A stretch of 34,834 nt of DNA. Origin: DASYSL01 sp036003365. GTDB lineage: Bacteria > Eisenbacteria > RBG-16-71-46 > DASYSL01. Both the position numbers and the translations under genes were made by a program. The notes under the pieces were generated by a model. It did no database searches. It was not told the DNA's origin and saw only the letters and a program-made list of their open reading frames with translations. Below, in pieces: positions 7,976-16,706 of the stretch. The stretch's first letter is position 1, and each line of letters starts with the position of its first letter. The stretch covers positions 1 through 34,834 of the forward strand of contig DASYSL010000089.1 in NCBI GenBank assembly GCA_036003365.1, read 5' to 3'.

Positions 7976-8392
7976 TTAGTCGCGATGATGATGACGCCAT
8001 TGATGGTTGTTCCAATCGCTGTCGCGGTCCTTTTCACCGTGGCTGCGGCGGTACTGCATCCGCCAATCCGACGGCACTGACAGGATTGCGTGAGGAACCT
8101 GGTTCTGGTGAACGTAATAATACGGGCCCTGATAGCTGGAGGCTCGATACCACGTGCCGCCACGATTCACGTACCAGGAGTCGCGGTAGCGATACACCTC
8201 ATCGTTACCGTAGGGGCTGTAATAGACGCTCGTGCCCGGCACCAGCACCAGGTTCGGCTGGTTATTGAAATGGATGTGGCTCCCGCCCGTGTTCAAACGA
8301 ACGCTGCCATTCATCTGGGCGTGAGCCGGCGGAGCCGCCACGAGCGACGTGGCCAGGATGCAGAGCGAGGCGAAGAGATTGAGCTTCCGCAT
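7976..8392 (-). CDS. Small exported Tyr/Trp/His-rich protein of unknown function
   Basis: 138 aa. The ATG at 8392 lies 9 bp from an AGGAGA; an ATG two codons upstream at 8398 is also possible but too close to it. The signal peptide ends AHA-Q at about residue 26. The mature part is unusually aromatic: VYYSPYGNDEVYRYRDSWYV, WYRASSYQGPYYYVHQ, then SVPSDWRMQYRR, ending in a charged His-rich tail (WRHHHRD). The repeated W/Y-Y-x-G pattern resembles small periplasmic or secreted proteins of unknown function. It is preceded by a sigma-54-like site. I do not recognise the family with confidence. Confidence 0.75.
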   Translation of the reverse strand: MRKLNLFASLCILATSLVAAPPAHAQMNGSVRLNTGGSHIHFNNQPNLVLVPGTSVYYSPYGNDEVYRYRDSWYVNRGGTWYRASSYQGPYYYVHQNQVPHAILSVPSDWRMQYRRSHGEKDRDSDWNNHQWRHHHRD

Positions 8393-8447
8393 GTTCATTC
8401 TCTCCTTTCGGTGTTTTGCCGTTTCACGGCCTTCGCCCACCTCGAGG

Positions 8448-8463
8448 AGCAAATCACGTTCCG
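8448..8463 (-). promoter_or_regulatory. Possible sigma-54 promoter of the small exported protein
   Basis: On the minus strand the sequence reads CGGAACGTGATTTGCT. GG and GC are 12 bp apart and TTGCT is perfect, but the -24 element has two mismatches to TGGCACG. It lies about 57 bp before the start codon, close to the spacing seen for the neighbouring GGDEF gene. Confidence 0.4.
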
Positions 8464-8575
8464 AAATGCTGCACCCTCTTCTACGTGCGTGTGTACAGGG
8501 CGTTTGACGTATCAAGACCTTCTTTGACCGATACGCGTTCGTAGAATTTGTATGTCCGCCCACGGGACGCGCGTC

Positions 8576-9274
8576 TCACGGGTAGAAGCTGATTCCCAAT
8601 AGTAACTGCGTCATGTCGAAGCGGAGGCCGGTCTCGGTTCCGGCATCGGTGAAACCCGCTGGCGCCGGCGAAGTGATCGTGACCGAGTCATTGAACGTTC
8701 GGTGTGTGTAGGTGACGGAGACGCCGTAGCGGCTTCCCAAGCTCAGCTTGGGCGCGAAGAACCAATCGAAGCCGATCTTGCCCATGCCGCCGACCCCCCA
8801 AAGATCGCTCTTCATTTCTTCATCCCCCGTGCGTGTGGGATCGACGTCCTGGCGCTGCTGACTGTCGTGCGACCAGAGAAAGAAAGGACCTCCTGAGAGG
8901 AACAGGAGAGCCTTCCCTTGGGTGCGGGGGTAGCAGACATATGAGACTCCGAGTCGGAGGTCCGTGCCACGCTCTTGCTCGTCTTGAGAGCCACGCGTGG
9001 TGTCGGGCTCGAAGACGACCTCGTCGGCGGATCTGTCGAATCCCTGCGCGCGCACCAGGAAGTCGAGCTGAAGAGCACTTCCCGCGGAGAAGTGTCGGCG
9101 CGCGGAGAAGGATGCCGTTCGGGAGTCGAAGAGCTCCGTGCCGAACTCGAAGGCCCACTGACCCTTGGCCAGGGGATTCGAGGACTCCGGCTCCTGCGCC
9201 CGCGCCTTGGCAGGGCCGAGGCACAGGGCAAAGAGTACCCCCAAGATGGTCAAGCGTAGCGAAGACAAGTGCAT
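8576..9274 (-). CDS. Exported outer-membrane beta-barrel-like protein
   Basis: 232 aa from an ATG directly preceded by GGAGGGCGC. The signal peptide covers about 26 residues (ARAQ). The mature protein alternates hydrophobic and polar residues in short strands with Gly/aromatic turns (WAFEFGTELFDSRTASFSAR, LQLDFLVRAQGF, LFLSGGPFFLWSH, LSLGSRYGVSVTYT) and ends LLLGISFYP. This is the pattern of an eight- to ten-stranded outer-membrane barrel (OmpW/OprF-like size class). No specific family is recognised. The gene is 183 bp upstream of the Tyr-rich gene and divergent from the EamA transporter gene. Confidence 0.75.
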   Translation of the reverse strand: MHLSSLRLTILGVLFALCLGPAKARAQEPESSNPLAKGQWAFEFGTELFDSRTASFSARRHFSAGSALQLDFLVRAQGFDRSADEVVFEPDTTRGSQDEQERGTDLRLGVSYVCYPRTQGKALLFLSGGPFFLWSHDSQQRQDVDPTRTGDEEMKSDLWGVGGMGKIGFDWFFAPKLSLGSRYGVSVTYTHRTFNDSVTITSPAPAGFTDAGTETGLRFDMTQLLLGISFYP

Positions 9275-9356
9275 GCGCCCTCCTTTGACGTGAGAGGCAC
9301 CCACAGTACTTCGGCCGCTTCGTGCGTTCCAAGCTTCATCGTCCTATTCTCCGCCG

Positions 9357-10229
9357 GTGCCCGACCGCGCTCTCGCTCGCCGCTGGCTCGCCGACGTGGC
9401 TCTCTTTCTCGTGGCCACCTCTTGGGGCGCGACCTTTCCCCTGGCCAAGCGCCTTCTTCTCGAGCTTCCGCCCTTCTTCTACCTCGCGTTGCGCTTCGGC
9501 CTGGCCGCGGCACTCCTGTTCGGCGTGTGCGGCCGTCAGCTTCCGCGCCTCGGCAAACAAGGGCTGATCGACGGCGTCGTCCTGGGCGCACTTCTCACCG
9601 CGGGCTACGGCTTGCAGACGGTCGGCCTGCGCACGGCCTCGGCCACGGTCGCCGCGTTCCTCACCGGGCTCAGCGTGGTCATGGTGCCGGTGCTCGGCCT
9701 CGCGCGCGGACGCAGGCCAGGAGCGCTGGCCTGGCTGGGCGTAGGATCGGCGCTCGCCGGTCTCGTCCTGCTCACCATCGAGCCGCGCGCCGGGGCGCGC
9801 TTCGGCACGGGCGAGCTCCTGCTCCTGGGCTGCGCGCTCGCGTACGCCGTGCACATCGTCTATCAATCGCGGGTCGCGGCGCGCTCGCCGGCCCTGCCAC
9901 TGGGGCTCGTGCAGATCACGGTGGTGGCGCTGCTCGCGCTCGTGTTCTCGGTCGGCGAGCCCAAGCCGCTCGGACTCACGCCCTACGCCGCCTGGGCACT
10001 CGTCGCCATGGCCGTCGTGTGCACCGCGGCGGCGTTCACGATCCAGGCCTGGGCGCAGCGCTTCACGCCGCCTACGCACGTCGGGCTCCTCTTTGCCTTC
10101 GAGCCGGTGGCCGCGGCTCTCTTCGCCTGGGCCTGGCTGGGCGAGCGTCTGGGCGCTGGTCAATGGCTCGGCGCCGGCCTCATCTTCGCGGGCATCGTGC
10201 TGGCGGAGTGGAGCCCTCGGGTGCGATAG
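9357..10229 (+). CDS. EamA/DMT-superfamily transporter
   Basis: 290 aa from a GTG. Ten hydrophobic segments are arranged as two EamA repeats: the first starts ALFLVATSWGATFPLAKRLL with the PPFFYLALRF segment, and the second starts LLLLGCALAYAVHIVYQSRV. The family signature near the end of the second repeat is present (FEPVAAALFAWAWLGERLGAGQWLGAGLI). DMT transporters are inner-membrane exporters or exchangers of amino acids, nucleotide sugars or other metabolites; the substrate cannot be told from sequence. A gene for an exported lipoprotein follows after only 13 bp, so co-transcription is likely. Confidence 0.92.
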   Translation: MPDRALARRWLADVALFLVATSWGATFPLAKRLLLELPPFFYLALRFGLAAALLFGVCGRQLPRLGKQGLIDGVVLGALLTAGYGLQTVGLRTASATVAAFLTGLSVVMVPVLGLARGRRPGALAWLGVGSALAGLVLLTIEPRAGARFGTGELLLLGCALAYAVHIVYQSRVAARSPALPLGLVQITVVALLALVFSVGEPKPLGLTPYAAWALVAMAVVCTAAAFTIQAWAQRFTPPTHVGLLFAFEPVAAALFAWAWLGERLGAGQWLGAGLIFAGIVLAEWSPRVR

Positions 10230-10242
10230 AATAGAGACGCGC

Positions 10243-11478
10243 ATGCGGTCTTTCCGGCTCGTCTCTCTTCTCTCGGGTTGTCTCGCTCTCGCGTTCGCCC
10301 TCGCTTCCTGTGGCGGAGGGGCGGAAGAGATCGTCGTGCCCACCGTCTATCTCATCGCCGGGCGGGTCGCCGATCCGACCACGAGCCCCTTCACGGCGCT
10401 CGAGGGGGTGCGCGTCTGGGTGGAAACCGCGCCCGAAGTCGCCGCCGTCACCACCGACGCCAATGGTGATTTCATCATCCACGGTGTCCCTGCCGGCAAT
10501 CAGCGCCTGCGGGCCGAGTTTCCGGGACGCGTGCCCTCTCTCTCCACCGGTCTCGACGTCTCGGGCAACGTCGACAACGCCGGGCTTCCGCTCTTCACGC
10601 GCGCCGAGATCGACTCCATTCTGGCAGCGCGCGGGCTCGCCCCCTGGGACACCACGCGCGCTCTCTTCGGGATGTTCGCCCTGCGCTCGAACGACGTGCC
10701 GCTCGGTGGGGCCTCCATCGCGCTCAATCCTTCGACGGGCGGGACCCTCTCGCAAACCGGAGTCGGAGCCGACCCCATCCTGATCGACAACCCCATCCCC
10801 GGCGACTATTCGCTCACCGTGACCCAACCGGGCTTCGTCTGGGATGGTCCCTTCGCTACCCATCTGCAGGCGGGCCTGGTCACTTTCGGCACGCCGCGCG
10901 CGCGTCCCAACATCAACGGCTTCGTGTTCCGCGAGCGCTCGACCGGGAACGCAGTGGACGGCGCCGCCGTGGCCGTGTTCCAAGGACCGACCGGAGCGCA
11001 AGCGACCAGCGATTTCCTCGGGCAGTTCTCGCTCGTGGGATTGCTCAAGGGCACGTACACGGTGCGAGCCACTGCCCTGGGATTTCTTCCCGGCCTGAGC
11101 TGGCCGCAGGATCTCCAGGCGGATACCACGCTCACCTTCCTCGTGGTCACGTCGGATACGCTGGCGGCGTGGGCGGCAGCGGGCGGCGCGTCCACACCGG
11201 GTCCGGCGTACGGCACCCTGCTCGTCGAGGCGCGCAACGAATCGGGCGGCGCGCTTCTCCCGGGCGCCACCATCGTCACCACCCCGCCGGGCGGGATTGC
11301 CATCCCGCAAAGCGCGAGGGCGCCGGCGCTCGTGATCAATCTGCCGCCCGGTGTCTACACCGTTTCGATGGTCGGGGGAGGCGTGAGCGCTTCGCCATCG
11401 TGGACGAACGTCATCGTGCGCGCCGGCATCGTCACCAGCTCGCGGCTGGATCTCCCCGTTACCGGTAGATCGCCTTGA
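10243..11478 (+). CDS. Lipoprotein with carboxypeptidase-regulatory-like repeats
   Basis: 411 aa. A signal peptide with lipobox L-A-S-C23 is followed by GGG, so it is a likely lipoprotein. Four beta-sandwich repeats of the carboxypeptidase regulatory-like type can be followed: about 33-95 (IAGRVADP, TTDANGDFIIHGVPAGNQRL), 150-210, 220-285 (INGFVFRERSTGNAVDGAAV, TSDFLGQFSLVGLLKGTYTV) and 325-390 (GTLLVEARNESGGALLPGA). These domains usually decorate cell-surface or periplasmic proteins and may bind carbohydrate or other proteins. The ATG lies 13 bp after the EamA gene. Its 3' end overlaps the convergent propeller gene by 20 bp. Confidence 0.85.
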   Translation: MRSFRLVSLLSGCLALAFALASCGGGAEEIVVPTVYLIAGRVADPTTSPFTALEGVRVWVETAPEVAAVTTDANGDFIIHGVPAGNQRLRAEFPGRVPSLSTGLDVSGNVDNAGLPLFTRAEIDSILAARGLAPWDTTRALFGMFALRSNDVPLGGASIALNPSTGGTLSQTGVGADPILIDNPIPGDYSLTVTQPGFVWDGPFATHLQAGLVTFGTPRARPNINGFVFRERSTGNAVDGAAVAVFQGPTGAQATSDFLGQFSLVGLLKGTYTVRATALGFLPGLSWPQDLQADTTLTFLVVTSDTLAAWAAAGGASTPGPAYGTLLVEARNESGGALLPGATIVTTPPGGIAIPQSARAPALVINLPPGVYTVSMVGGGVSASPSWTNVIVRAGIVTSSRLDLPVTGRSP

Positions 11479-12517
11479 GCTTGCCCCAGGTCACGGGCTC
11501 GACCGGCGTCGAATACTGAGCTTCGAACAACCCGTCCTTCAGCGTGCCCGCGAAGATGTTGGCTTGCGATTGCGACTCCTGCACGATCGCGGCCACCGCG
11601 CGCACGTCGTTGTCGCCCGGCACCGCCGGCCCGAACGGGTGCCAGCTCGCGCCGTAATCCAGGCTCTCGTAGACGCCGGCCCCCGCCGTCCCCACGTAGA
11701 GGACCGAGGGATTGTCGGTGCGGCGCGCGATGTCGTTCACGGCCGTGCCCACCGGCAAGCCGTTCGACGATGGCTGGAAGCTCTGGCCGTAGTCGACGCT
11801 CTTGAACACGCCTGCCGGTCCGGCGGCGTAGCAGCGCGACGAGTCGGCCGAGTCGATGATCAGCGTGTTGGCCACCAGGCCGCCCGCCGCGAGCGACCAC
11901 GAGCCGTTCGTCCAGCGCCAGACGCCACCGTCGGTCGCGGCCAAGAAGTACGTGCCGCCGCGCACGCGCGCGAGATCGCGCACGTTGAGATCGCCGAGGC
12001 CGTTGTTCATCGGCGTCCATACCACCGTGCTGTCGGCGGCCGGGCGTCCCACGTAAACGCCGTCGCCATGGAAGCCGCCATAGATCGTGTCGGGACCGGC
12101 CAGGTGCACGGTGATGGCACGCGCATCCCTGAACGGCGAGAGTCCCGCGTTGACGGCGAACCAGCTCGAGCCTCCGTTCACCGTCTTCAGCACGCCAGAA
12201 GTGCCGGCGGCGATCCAGCCCACATCGGTGCTCTTGGCGGTGACCGCGTAGGCGTTGGCCGTGAGGACGGGGGCGAAGTTCACGCCGCAGTCCGTCGAGA
12301 GCTCGAGACCGCCATTCCCCAAGGCGGTGAATGCGACCACGCACGGGTAGCCGGGCGGCGAGACCAGCGAGGTGAACTCGCGGTCGGCGAACGCCCCCCG
12401 GGCCGTCCAGGTGATGGCGGCGCCGGCCGGTCGTGGGGCGCTGAGGAGCAAAATCAGGGCGGCCAAGGTGACGGAACCCCGGCCAAAGGCCGGACGAAGT
12501 GCGCGCAAACAGGCCAA
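11459..12517 (-). CDS. Exported beta-propeller-like (BNR/Ycf48-type) protein
   Basis: About 352 aa. The chosen start is a TTG at 12517, six bases after AGGGGAG; the open frame extends to another TTG at 12562 that has no ribosome site. The N-terminus is a signal peptide ending PAGA-A. Propeller motifs recur: STDCGVNFAP, KTVNGGSSWF, KSVDYGQSFQP, ESLDYGASWHPF, each near a YAAG/YVGT/FAGT strand. It is therefore a secreted propeller of the same broad type as the gene at 216-1463 but without the C-terminal FlgD-like domain, ending soon after the last repeat. Its last 20 bp overlap the convergent lipoprotein gene. Confidence 0.82.
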   Translation of the reverse strand: MACLRALRPAFGRGSVTLAALILLLSAPRPAGAAITWTARGAFADREFTSLVSPPGYPCVVAFTALGNGGLELSTDCGVNFAPVLTANAYAVTAKSTDVGWIAAGTSGVLKTVNGGSSWFAVNAGLSPFRDARAITVHLAGPDTIYGGFHGDGVYVGRPAADSTVVWTPMNNGLGDLNVRDLARVRGGTYFLAATDGGVWRWTNGSWSLAAGGLVANTLIIDSADSSRCYAAGPAGVFKSVDYGQSFQPSSNGLPVGTAVNDIARRTDNPSVLYVGTAGAGVYESLDYGASWHPFGPAVPGDNDVRAVAAIVQESQSQANIFAGTLKDGLFEAQYSTPVEPVTWGKLKAIYR

Positions 12518-12952
12518 GATGGGCTCCCCTGGCGAGCGGTCCGCGGCCCTCCGGGGTTCCAAGGAGCGCGGATCAGTGGAATTGGGCGGTTTTTAGGCCG
12601 CTCGCACCTCTAAAGTCTAGCTGGACGCTACCCCCGGGCGCCAGGGTTCTCCGGTTCCCTTTCTTTCAACGTTGTTCAGCTTGTGCCCCGAGGGAATACG
12701 TAGCTACAATTCTTACATCCGTCCCGATCGGACGGTTTCGATCACCCGCACGGATGCCTCGGGACCCCCCATTCCGAAGCTGGCCCTACGCCCCAGATAC
12801 ACCAGGGTCGTCGTCCAGTGACACGGGGTTCCACACTCGCCCATCGGCGTCGCTGACATCGGCGATCCAAACACGAGTGGACCTCATGCCGGGCTGTCGC
12901 GTCCGGACGACGCGAGCTCGGCCGGCGGCTGCAACGAGCGCGGGGTGGCATC
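12518..12952. other. Divergent intergenic region
   Basis: About 435 bp between the divergent propeller and TonB-receptor genes. It contains a patch at about 12655-12725 with lower GC than the surroundings. No credible gene is seen: open frames here are extensions of frames antisense to or overlapping the flanking genes. Both flanking promoters are presumably located here. Confidence 0.6.
12681..12710 (+). promoter_or_regulatory. Possible sigma-70-type promoter
   Basis: TTGTGC (12681-12686), an 18-bp spacer and TACAAT (12705-12710) lie in the locally AT-richer patch. It points toward the TonB-dependent receptor, but a leader of about 235 bp would separate them. Confidence 0.3.
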
Positions 12953-15106
12953 ATGGTTCGCCGAACGGTCGGAGTCGGTCTTTTGTGCGCGGGCCTCATT
13001 TGCGGGCCGCAGGCCGCGCGCGCCGTATCCAACCCTGGAAACTCGGTTTCGACCGAGCAACCGACTCCCGCCAAGGAGAAGGACTCGGAGCGCAAGGCAT
13101 CGGGCGGCGGTTCTTCCTCCACATCGAAATCGACCGCGGGCCTTCCAGCGGTCGTCCCCGTCACTTCGATTCCCGAAGAAGTCGTGCGCGCCGACGGCAT
13201 CCGCTTCAACGGACCCAACGGCGTCGAGCTCGTGCTGCCGTCGCGCGAGGCGCTGCGGCTTCCCGGCGGCTTCGCCGACCCGACGCGCTATCTGCAGACG
13301 CTGCCCGGCGTAGGCAGCGACTCCGATTTCGACGGCCTCCTCTTCGTGCGCGGCAGCGAGTCCGGCCAGAACCGCATCTTCCTCGACGGCGTCTCGGTGA
13401 GCGATCCCTACCACTTCGGCGGCGTCGTGAGCTTCTTCAACACCGACGTCATCGACAAGGTCGAGTTCGTGCCCGGCGCCTACGCCGCCTCCGACGGCGA
13501 TGCTCTTGGTGGCCTGCTGCGCGTGCAGCGCCGGGTCGGCAACCTGTCGCAGGTGCAGGGCACGGCCTCGCTCTCGATGACCACCGGCAACGCCAGCATC
13601 GAAGGTCCGCTCGACCACTCCGGTAACAGCTCGTTCCTGTTCGCCGCCCGCCGCTCGTACCTCGACCGTGTGCTGTCGAGCCGCGCCTCAGGCAACGCCG
13701 TGCTGCCCAACTACTACGACCTCGACAGCCGCCTGTACCGGCGCTTCGGCGATCACCAGGTGCGCCTGGGGATCCTGCACTCGGGCGACGCGCTGGCGGC
13801 GCGCTTGTCGGACAACTTCACCTTCGCCCCCCCCGACTCCGGTGGCATGAGCTGGAACCGCCAGCTCACGCTCGGCACGCTGAACTACGACTACGCGGCC
13901 GGACCCTGGACCGTGCGCGAAACCGCGGGCTACGCCTGGCGCAATCAGGAAGTGATCCTGCACGGTACGCTCGACCAGCACGCGATGGAGTACGCGCGCA
14001 ACTTCGACTGGCACACGGACGCTTCGCTCGCGGCTCTCGGCGCCACCTGGTCGGCAGGCATGCAGTTTCGGCACGTGCACTATCTCTACGACCTCGACAT
14101 CAACCGCCTCACGCTCGAGGAGAACGACCGGCGCTCGGCGCCGCGCTCGCCTCTGGACACGGTGCAGACGGTCTCCGACTACGAGGGACGCGAGTGGTAC
14201 CAGGCGGGCTACCTGCAATCGCGCGTCCTGCTCGCCCACTCGGCCATCGACCTTACGGGAGGCGTTCGGGTCGAGCACAGCACGCTCACGCATCAAGCGG
14301 AGCCGACGCCGCGTGTGAGTGTCCTGTGGCGCTCGCCCTGGCACCTCGAGCTGTCGGCGGCCGCGGGCTCCTACCGGCAGTTCCCGGGCGACCGGCTCGA
14401 AGCCGTGCCCGACATTGGCGGCACGGATCTGAGGGCGGAGCGCTCGCGCAATCTCACCGCCGGCATCGCCTGGCCTCTCGCCTCGGGCGGACGGCTCTCG
14501 GTCGAGGGCTACCACAAGAAGCTCGACGACCTCTTGGTCTACGTGCCGGCCGCGCCGGAGGGCTCGCCGCGCTTCGCTTCCACCGGCACCGGCCAGGCGC
14601 GGGGCGTCGAGACTCTCGTGCACCTGGTCGGTCACCGCTGGAGCGGTTGGGCCGCCTACACGCTTGGTCAGGTGACCTATCAGGACCGCGCCGGGGCCGC
14701 GACCTACGCTCCCGAGCAGGACCTGCGCCACATCGTTTCTCTGGTCGGCCGCTACGAGCCGGCGCCCAACTGGGCTTTCGGCTTCAAGTGGCACGCGCAC
14801 AGTGGACGCCCGTACACGCCCGTCGTGGGACGCGAAGACGTCTCCGAGTTCGTGGAAGGCATCGAATGGATTCCCGTGGAGGGCGCCTACAACAGCGCCC
14901 GGTTCCCTTGGTACCACCGCCTCGACGTTCGCGCCGAGCGCAACTTCCGCCTCGCCGGTCTCCGGTCGAGCGCTTTCCTGGAGGTGATCAATCTCTACGG
15001 CCGCAAGAACCTCTACGACTACCGTTACGAGGATGGGTTCAGCCGGGCGGTGCCCGTGAACATGCTGCCCATGTTGCCCACGTTCGGTATCTCGGTGGCG
15101 CTTTGA
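12953..15106 (+). CDS. TonB-dependent receptor
   Basis: 717 aa from an ATG. The signal peptide (residues 1-24) is followed by a Ser/Lys/Glu-rich low-complexity stretch (about 30-65). The plug domain spans about 75-195: PTRYLQTLPGV (110-120), FVRGSESGQNRIFLDGVSV (131-149), DVIDKVEFVPGAYAASDGDALGG (165-187). The rest is a long outer-membrane barrel with regularly spaced aromatic girdle residues, including a receptor-like segment LRAERSRNLTAGIAW near 490. It is an outer-membrane, TonB-energised importer; the substrate is unknown. No carboxypeptidase-like N-terminal extension and no SusD partner are present. A small secreted protein gene follows 131 bp downstream on the same strand. Confidence 0.92.
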   Translation: MVRRTVGVGLLCAGLICGPQAARAVSNPGNSVSTEQPTPAKEKDSERKASGGGSSSTSKSTAGLPAVVPVTSIPEEVVRADGIRFNGPNGVELVLPSREALRLPGGFADPTRYLQTLPGVGSDSDFDGLLFVRGSESGQNRIFLDGVSVSDPYHFGGVVSFFNTDVIDKVEFVPGAYAASDGDALGGLLRVQRRVGNLSQVQGTASLSMTTGNASIEGPLDHSGNSSFLFAARRSYLDRVLSSRASGNAVLPNYYDLDSRLYRRFGDHQVRLGILHSGDALAARLSDNFTFAPPDSGGMSWNRQLTLGTLNYDYAAGPWTVRETAGYAWRNQEVILHGTLDQHAMEYARNFDWHTDASLAALGATWSAGMQFRHVHYLYDLDINRLTLEENDRRSAPRSPLDTVQTVSDYEGREWYQAGYLQSRVLLAHSAIDLTGGVRVEHSTLTHQAEPTPRVSVLWRSPWHLELSAAAGSYRQFPGDRLEAVPDIGGTDLRAERSRNLTAGIAWPLASGGRLSVEGYHKKLDDLLVYVPAAPEGSPRFASTGTGQARGVETLVHLVGHRWSGWAAYTLGQVTYQDRAGAATYAPEQDLRHIVSLVGRYEPAPNWAFGFKWHAHSGRPYTPVVGREDVSEFVEGIEWIPVEGAYNSARFPWYHRLDVRAERNFRLAGLRSSAFLEVINLYGRKNLYDYRYEDGFSRAVPVNMLPMLPTFGISVAL

Positions 15107-15137
15107 GGCCCACGATGTCCCCAAACGGCGGTACGCC

Positions 15138-15149
15138 CGGTCCGGACCG
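15138..15149. promoter_or_regulatory. 12-bp perfect palindrome in the receptor/secreted-protein gap
   Basis: CGGTCCGGACCG reads identically on both strands and lies 89 bp upstream of the secreted-protein gene. It could be an operator half-site pair, but short GC palindromes are frequent at this base composition. Confidence 0.2.
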
Positions 15150-15237
15150 TGACGCACCGTCGACCCGCAACATTGCAGTCTCGCGGACGGCGTTCCTGCA
15201 GGGCCGTCCTCTGATTCAACACCCTAGGAGGTGCACC

Positions 15238-15744
15238 ATGCGCGCAGCGCGCGTTTTCGCTTTGATGCTTCTCATGGTGGGTTGCATGGCCGGGGCGAGC
15301 TTCGCCCAGAGCTATAGCAACGCCACAGGTACATTCGACGCCAAGATCGCCGTGGTGCCGGCCGAGCTTCCGGACGGCGGCGCCAGCCTTCCCCCCGAGC
15401 TGCAGAGCATCGGCCCGGATCTCTACGTCGGGCAGGTCACGGTCTCGAAGAGCGGCGGCGGCTACAGCGTCTCGTTCAAGGGCTCGCGTGAGGATGGCGC
15501 CAAGCTGATGATCAACGCCAACTTCTCGAGCGACTGGGCAGGCCTCAAGTTCGGCAGCCTGTCGGTCGGCTCGTCGTTCGAGTCCGGAGTGATCACCGGT
15601 GACGACATTGCGCACCTGATCTCCGCCAACATCAACGGCGTGGGCACGGTGAACGGCGTCAACCAGCGCGTCATCGCCAGGATCGGCGCTGGCGGCGTGG
15701 TCGAGAACTTCAAGATCCTTCCGGCGCCCGGCCCGCTTCGCTAG
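15238..15744 (+). CDS. Small secreted protein of unknown function
   Basis: 168 aa from an ATG with a near-perfect AGGAGG six bases upstream. The signal peptide ends SFA-Q at residue 23. The mature protein is Gly/Ser-rich with predicted beta strands (YVGQVTVSKSGGGYSVSFKG, GLKFGSLSVGSSFESGVITG) and contains no Cys after the signal peptide. I do not recognise the family. Its position behind the TonB-dependent receptor and ahead of a strong terminator suggests that it is the last gene of that unit, although the 131-bp gap may hold its own promoter. Confidence 0.78.
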   Translation: MRAARVFALMLLMVGCMAGASFAQSYSNATGTFDAKIAVVPAELPDGGASLPPELQSIGPDLYVGQVTVSKSGGGYSVSFKGSREDGAKLMINANFSSDWAGLKFGSLSVGSSFESGVITGDDIAHLISANINGVGTVNGVNQRVIARIGAGGVVENFKILPAPGPLR

Positions 15745-15763
15745 TCGGACGCAGCCATACAAG

Positions 15764-15800
15764 AGAGCGCCGGTCCTTGCGGGCCGGCGCTCTTCTTTTT
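15764..15800 (+). terminator. Strong intrinsic terminator
   Basis: AGAGCGCCGG (15764-15773) pairs perfectly with CCGGCGCTCT (15784-15793). The pairing extends inward to a TTGC loop and is followed by TCTTTTT. It ends the secreted-protein gene and sits before the convergent permease gene. Confidence 0.9.
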
Positions 15801-15815
15801 GTGCTGGAATCGGAC

Positions 15816-16706
15816 TCAGCTGGGCAGTTGCCGCTTGGCGCGCACCTCGGCGAGCACGGGCTCGGCTTCCGCTTCGGGCGCCGCGCGGTCGACGTACTTC
15901 ATGCGCACCGAGAGCGAAACGATCGCCACCGTGACCCCGAACAGGCAGACGATGGTCGCCCCCATCGGCCAATCCTTGAGATACGAGAAGAAGGCGCCGA
16001 GGATCGAGGCCACGAAGGCGATGATCCAGGCCCAGGTGAGCCGGCCGGCGCCGGTTCGCCCGAGGAGCGTGGCGCACACGATGGGCACGATCAGGTAGGA
16101 GAACACCGCGAGCACGCCCGAGACCTTCACCGACGTCGTCACCACCATGCCGAAGGAGGCGTAGAACAGAAAGTCCCAGCGCTTGACCGAGAGGCCGGAG
16201 GCTCGCGCTCGCTTGGGATCCTCGGAGCACAGGAGCAGCTTCTTGTTGTTGAAGAACAGGAAAGCGCCGACCACGGCGAAGATGCTGGCCATGATGGCGA
16301 TGTCCTTCCAGGTCACCCACGCGAGCGCTTCGCCGCTCAGCGTGCCGCTCACGTGTTCGGCGCCGTGCGGCGCGTTGGACAGCATGAGGAGCGTCGCTGC
16401 CGTGGCCAGGGCGAACGAGATCCCGATGAAGGCCTCCTGTAACACCGAGTGCTCGCGGTCCCACAGGAAGCTGAACAGAGCCGCGCCGAGCAGCGTGAAC
16501 CCGAACGACCACAAGTAGGTGCGCGGATCGTTGGGCTCGGCCCCGAGGAGAAAGGCCACGCTCTGACCCAGGGCGGCGATCTGCGCCAAGGCCAGGTCGA
16601 CGAAGATCACGCCGCGCGCCAGCACGTGCCGGCCCAGGCTCGGCAGAATGAGCGCGAGCAGAAGGCAGGCCAAAAGCGGCAGAGCCATCACGGTGAAGAA
16701 GCTCAC
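15816..16706 (-). CDS. znuB: Metal ABC transporter permease (ZnuB/MntB family)
   Basis: 296 aa from a GTG that overlaps the stop of the binding-protein gene (GTGA) and follows AGGAGG. Eight or so hydrophobic helices and the ABC-3 layout are visible: early LARGVIFVDLALAQIAALGQSVAFLLG, the central VKRWDFLFYASFGMVVTTSVKVSGVLAVFSYLIVPI segment, and C-terminal helices. The family moves Zn, Mn or Fe across the inner membrane as a dimer with an ATPase. The symbol is given by family only, and the metal is inferred. It is the last gene of the minus-strand cluster. No ATPase gene adjoins it. Confidence 0.9.
   Translation of the reverse strand: MSFFTVMALPLLACLLLALILPSLGRHVLARGVIFVDLALAQIAALGQSVAFLLGAEPNDPRTYLWSFGFTLLGAALFSFLWDREHSVLQEAFIGISFALATAATLLMLSNAPHGAEHVSGTLSGEALAWVTWKDIAIMASIFAVVGAFLFFNNKKLLLCSEDPKRARASGLSVKRWDFLFYASFGMVVTTSVKVSGVLAVFSYLIVPIVCATLLGRTGAGRLTWAWIIAFVASILGAFFSYLKDWPMGATIVCLFGVTVAIVSLSVRMKYVDRAAPEAEAEPVLAEVRAKRQLPS

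Noticed and set aside
12473..12560. GGAACCCCGG / CCGGGGTTCC inverted repeat
   Set aside because: The arms are 10 bp but about 70 bp apart and GC-only, and one arm lies within the second propeller's signal-peptide region; likely chance.
13688..15157. 489-residue open frame antisense to the TonB-dependent receptor
   Set aside because: The composition is shadow-like, with no motifs, and the receptor on the other strand is unmistakable.
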